A stretch of 5,421 nt of DNA from Chloroflexota bacterium (GTDB lineage Bacteria > Chloroflexota > Dehalococcoidia > GIF9 > UBA5629). Position 1 is the first letter of the stretch. Every line of letters begins with the position of its first letter. Under the pieces are notes generated by a model, which was given only the letters and a program-made list of their open reading frames with translations, searched no databases and had not been told where the DNA came from. Both the position numbers and the translations under genes were made by a program. Location of the stretch: positions 1 through 5,421 of the forward strand of contig VGOF01000114.1 of the NCBI GenBank assembly GCA_016875975.1, written 5' to 3'. Of the stretch, positions 4,346 to 5,421 are shown one piece after another.

Positions 4346-5421
4346 CTAGTATGATTTGGGTAAGCCCAGCTTGAATTGGGCTATGATGCTTTTTTCGACC
4401 TCGCCAGTACCAGCGGCGATCATGTTGCCGGGGAAGCCAAGGTAGGCGCCCTGAATCCTTCCTCTTACTCTGGCCAATTTAGAGTCGGGGTCAAGTTGCG
4501 AATATGCGCCTAGAATATCAGCGGCAGAGGTGGCGAATCTTCGCATTATTTCATCGCCGGTAAGCTTGTTTCTGGAAGCTTCGTAGACAGGTATTGCCCC
4601 TTGCGTTAGTCTCCAGGTGAACTGGAATGCAAACATCTTTATCGTTTCTACATCAATGGCCATCTCGGCCAGCTTCTGGCGGACAATGGGATGTTGGCAC
4701 AGGCGTTTGCCTTCATAGGTAGTCTCTTTGCAGTATTGAGCCAGGTCTTCCACCATTCTCTTGAAGCCGCCGGCTATGATTGGGCCGACACTTCGCCTTT
4801 CGAAGGCCAGGGCTTGCATCAGATGATACCAGCCCCGGTTCTCTTCACCCACCAGATTTTCAGCAGGCACCTTGACATTGTCGAAGAAGACCTCGTTGAA
4901 GTGATGGCGGCTGTAGTAGTTGGGGAGGGGGCGTATGGTTATGCCCGGGCTTTTCATGTCCACGATGAATAAGCTGAGACCGCGGTGCTTCTTGGGGGCA
5001 TTGGGGTCGGTCCTGGCCATTAACCAGCACCATCTGGAGTTGTGGGCAAAGCTGGTCCAGACCTTCTGGCCGTTGATGATATAGTGGTCTCCTTGCTTTA
5101 CAGCCCTAGTCTGGAGACTGGCCAGGTCAGAGCCAGCGTTAGGCTCGCTGTAGCCGGTGCACCAGTAGCCGTCCCTATCGCCTGAAGCTATCATCGGCAG
5201 GTATTTCCTCTTTTGCTGCTCTGTGCCGAGCATTATGAGGACAGGGCCGACCCACTGTATGCCGCTGATGCCCATCCAGGCTCCGGGGATACCCCAGTAG
5301 GATACTTCCATCTCGTAGACTGTTTGTTCCAAGTGCGAGGCATCCTGACCGCCGTATTCCTTGGGCCAGCTCATCACCAGCCAGCCTTTCCGGGCCAGTT
5401 TCTTGGACATGGAGACTTCGA
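4346..5421 (-). CDS. Acyl-CoA dehydrogenase, probable catalytic subunit (N-terminus outside window)
   Basis: FAD-dependent alpha,beta-dehydrogenation of an acyl-CoA. The frame stays open past the ATG at 5410 to the window edge (codons for E-V-S), and relatives have more N-terminal helical sequence, so that ATG is probably internal. Counting it as residue 1: G-W-L-V-M-S-W-P-K-E-Y-G-G (9-21), the flavin loop Y-S-E-P-N-A-G-S-D (87-95), N-G-Q-K-V-W-T-S (113-120), and C-terminal A-A-G-T-G-E-V (332-338). The MCAD Glu376 position is Ala333, but E204 in A-F-E-R-R (202-206) aligns with the helix-G catalytic Glu of isovaleryl-CoA dehydrogenase, whose loop also carries Ala. The usual R-x-x-F-G-x-x-I FAD segment is altered to K-R-L-C-Q-H-P-I (235-242), so FAD binding may need the partner encoded 19 bases downstream. 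Electrons would pass to ETF. Substrate unknown; branched, cyclic or steroid-like side chains are possible by analogy. Confidence 0.9.
   Translation of the reverse strand, partial: EVSMSKKLARKGWLVMSWPKEYGGQDASHLEQTVYEMEVSYWGIPGAWMGISGIQWVGPVLIMLGTEQQKRKYLPMIASGDRDGYWCTGYSEPNAGSDLASLQTRAVKQGDHYIINGQKVWTSFAHNSRWCWLMARTDPNAPKKHRGLSLFIVDMKSPGITIRPLPNYYSRHHFNEVFFDNVKVPAENLVGEENRGWYHLMQALAFERRSVGPIIAGGFKRMVEDLAQYCKETTYEGKRLCQHPIVRQKLAEMAIDVETIKMFAFQFTWRLTQGAIPVYEASRNKLTGDEIMRRFATSAADILGAYSQLDPDSKLARVRGRIQGAYLGFPGNMIAAGTGEVEKSIIAQFKLGLPKSY

Noticed and set aside
3613..4354. Two overlapping plus-strand frames (3613-3996 and 3950-4354) opposite the downstream ACAD gene
   Set aside because: They are antisense to a continuous, well-conserved ACAD sequence and show no domain of their own.
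4691..4972. 93-codon plus-strand frame opposite the upstream ACAD gene
   Set aside because: It is antisense to the helix-G and middle-domain region of a real ACAD, with no ribosome site or motif that I can see.

Overview
The window looks like a piece of an anaerobic bacterial chromosome built around acyl-CoA oxidation and iron-sulfur electron transfer. Base composition is moderate by eye (about half G+C). The combination of HdrD-like CCG proteins, a short DUF4405 membrane protein, paired acyl-CoA dehydrogenases (ACADs) and an ATTGC...GCAATGACG-type intergenic repeat fits Chloroflexota (Dehalococcoidia-like) or a similar subsurface anaerobe. That placement is inferred from gene content; no marker gene is present.

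Layout. Bases 1-644 (+) hold the C-terminal part of an HdrD-like Fe-S oxidoreductase whose start lies outside the window. Six bases later, 651-1652 (+) encodes a compact protein with two [4Fe-4S] motifs and a complete CCG cysteine motif. The two clearly share a transcript. Converging on them at 1671-1982 (-) is a 103-residue, two-helix DUF4405 membrane protein. A roughly 300-base divergent regulatory region (1983-2286) follows, with a good sigma-70-type promoter facing each way, a likely dispersed repeat in the middle, and an inverted repeat over the predicted start of the rightward transcript. Next is a crotonase-superfamily gene (2287-3147, +). It converges on a two-gene leftward operon of ACADs: 5421-4346 (-, N-terminus outside the window) then 4326-3193 (-).

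How the genes may work together. The two ACAD subunits have complementary features. The upstream one keeps an isovaleryl-CoA-dehydrogenase-type catalytic Glu and the canonical flavin loop. The downstream one lacks a Glu at both known base positions but keeps the RxxFxxxI...FQ segment used for FAD across a subunit interface. This suggests an alpha2beta2 enzyme like the mycobacterial FadE26/27 and FadE28/29 class. The crotonase lacks both hydratase glutamates and has a motif resembling delta3,delta2-enoyl-CoA isomerases, so it may isomerise rather than hydrate. The HdrD-like pair could pass electrons from such dehydrogenases (through ETF) towards quinone or another carrier. The substrate of the pathway cannot be read from the sequence.

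No tRNA, rRNA, CRISPR array, insertion sequence or convincing intrinsic terminator was seen.
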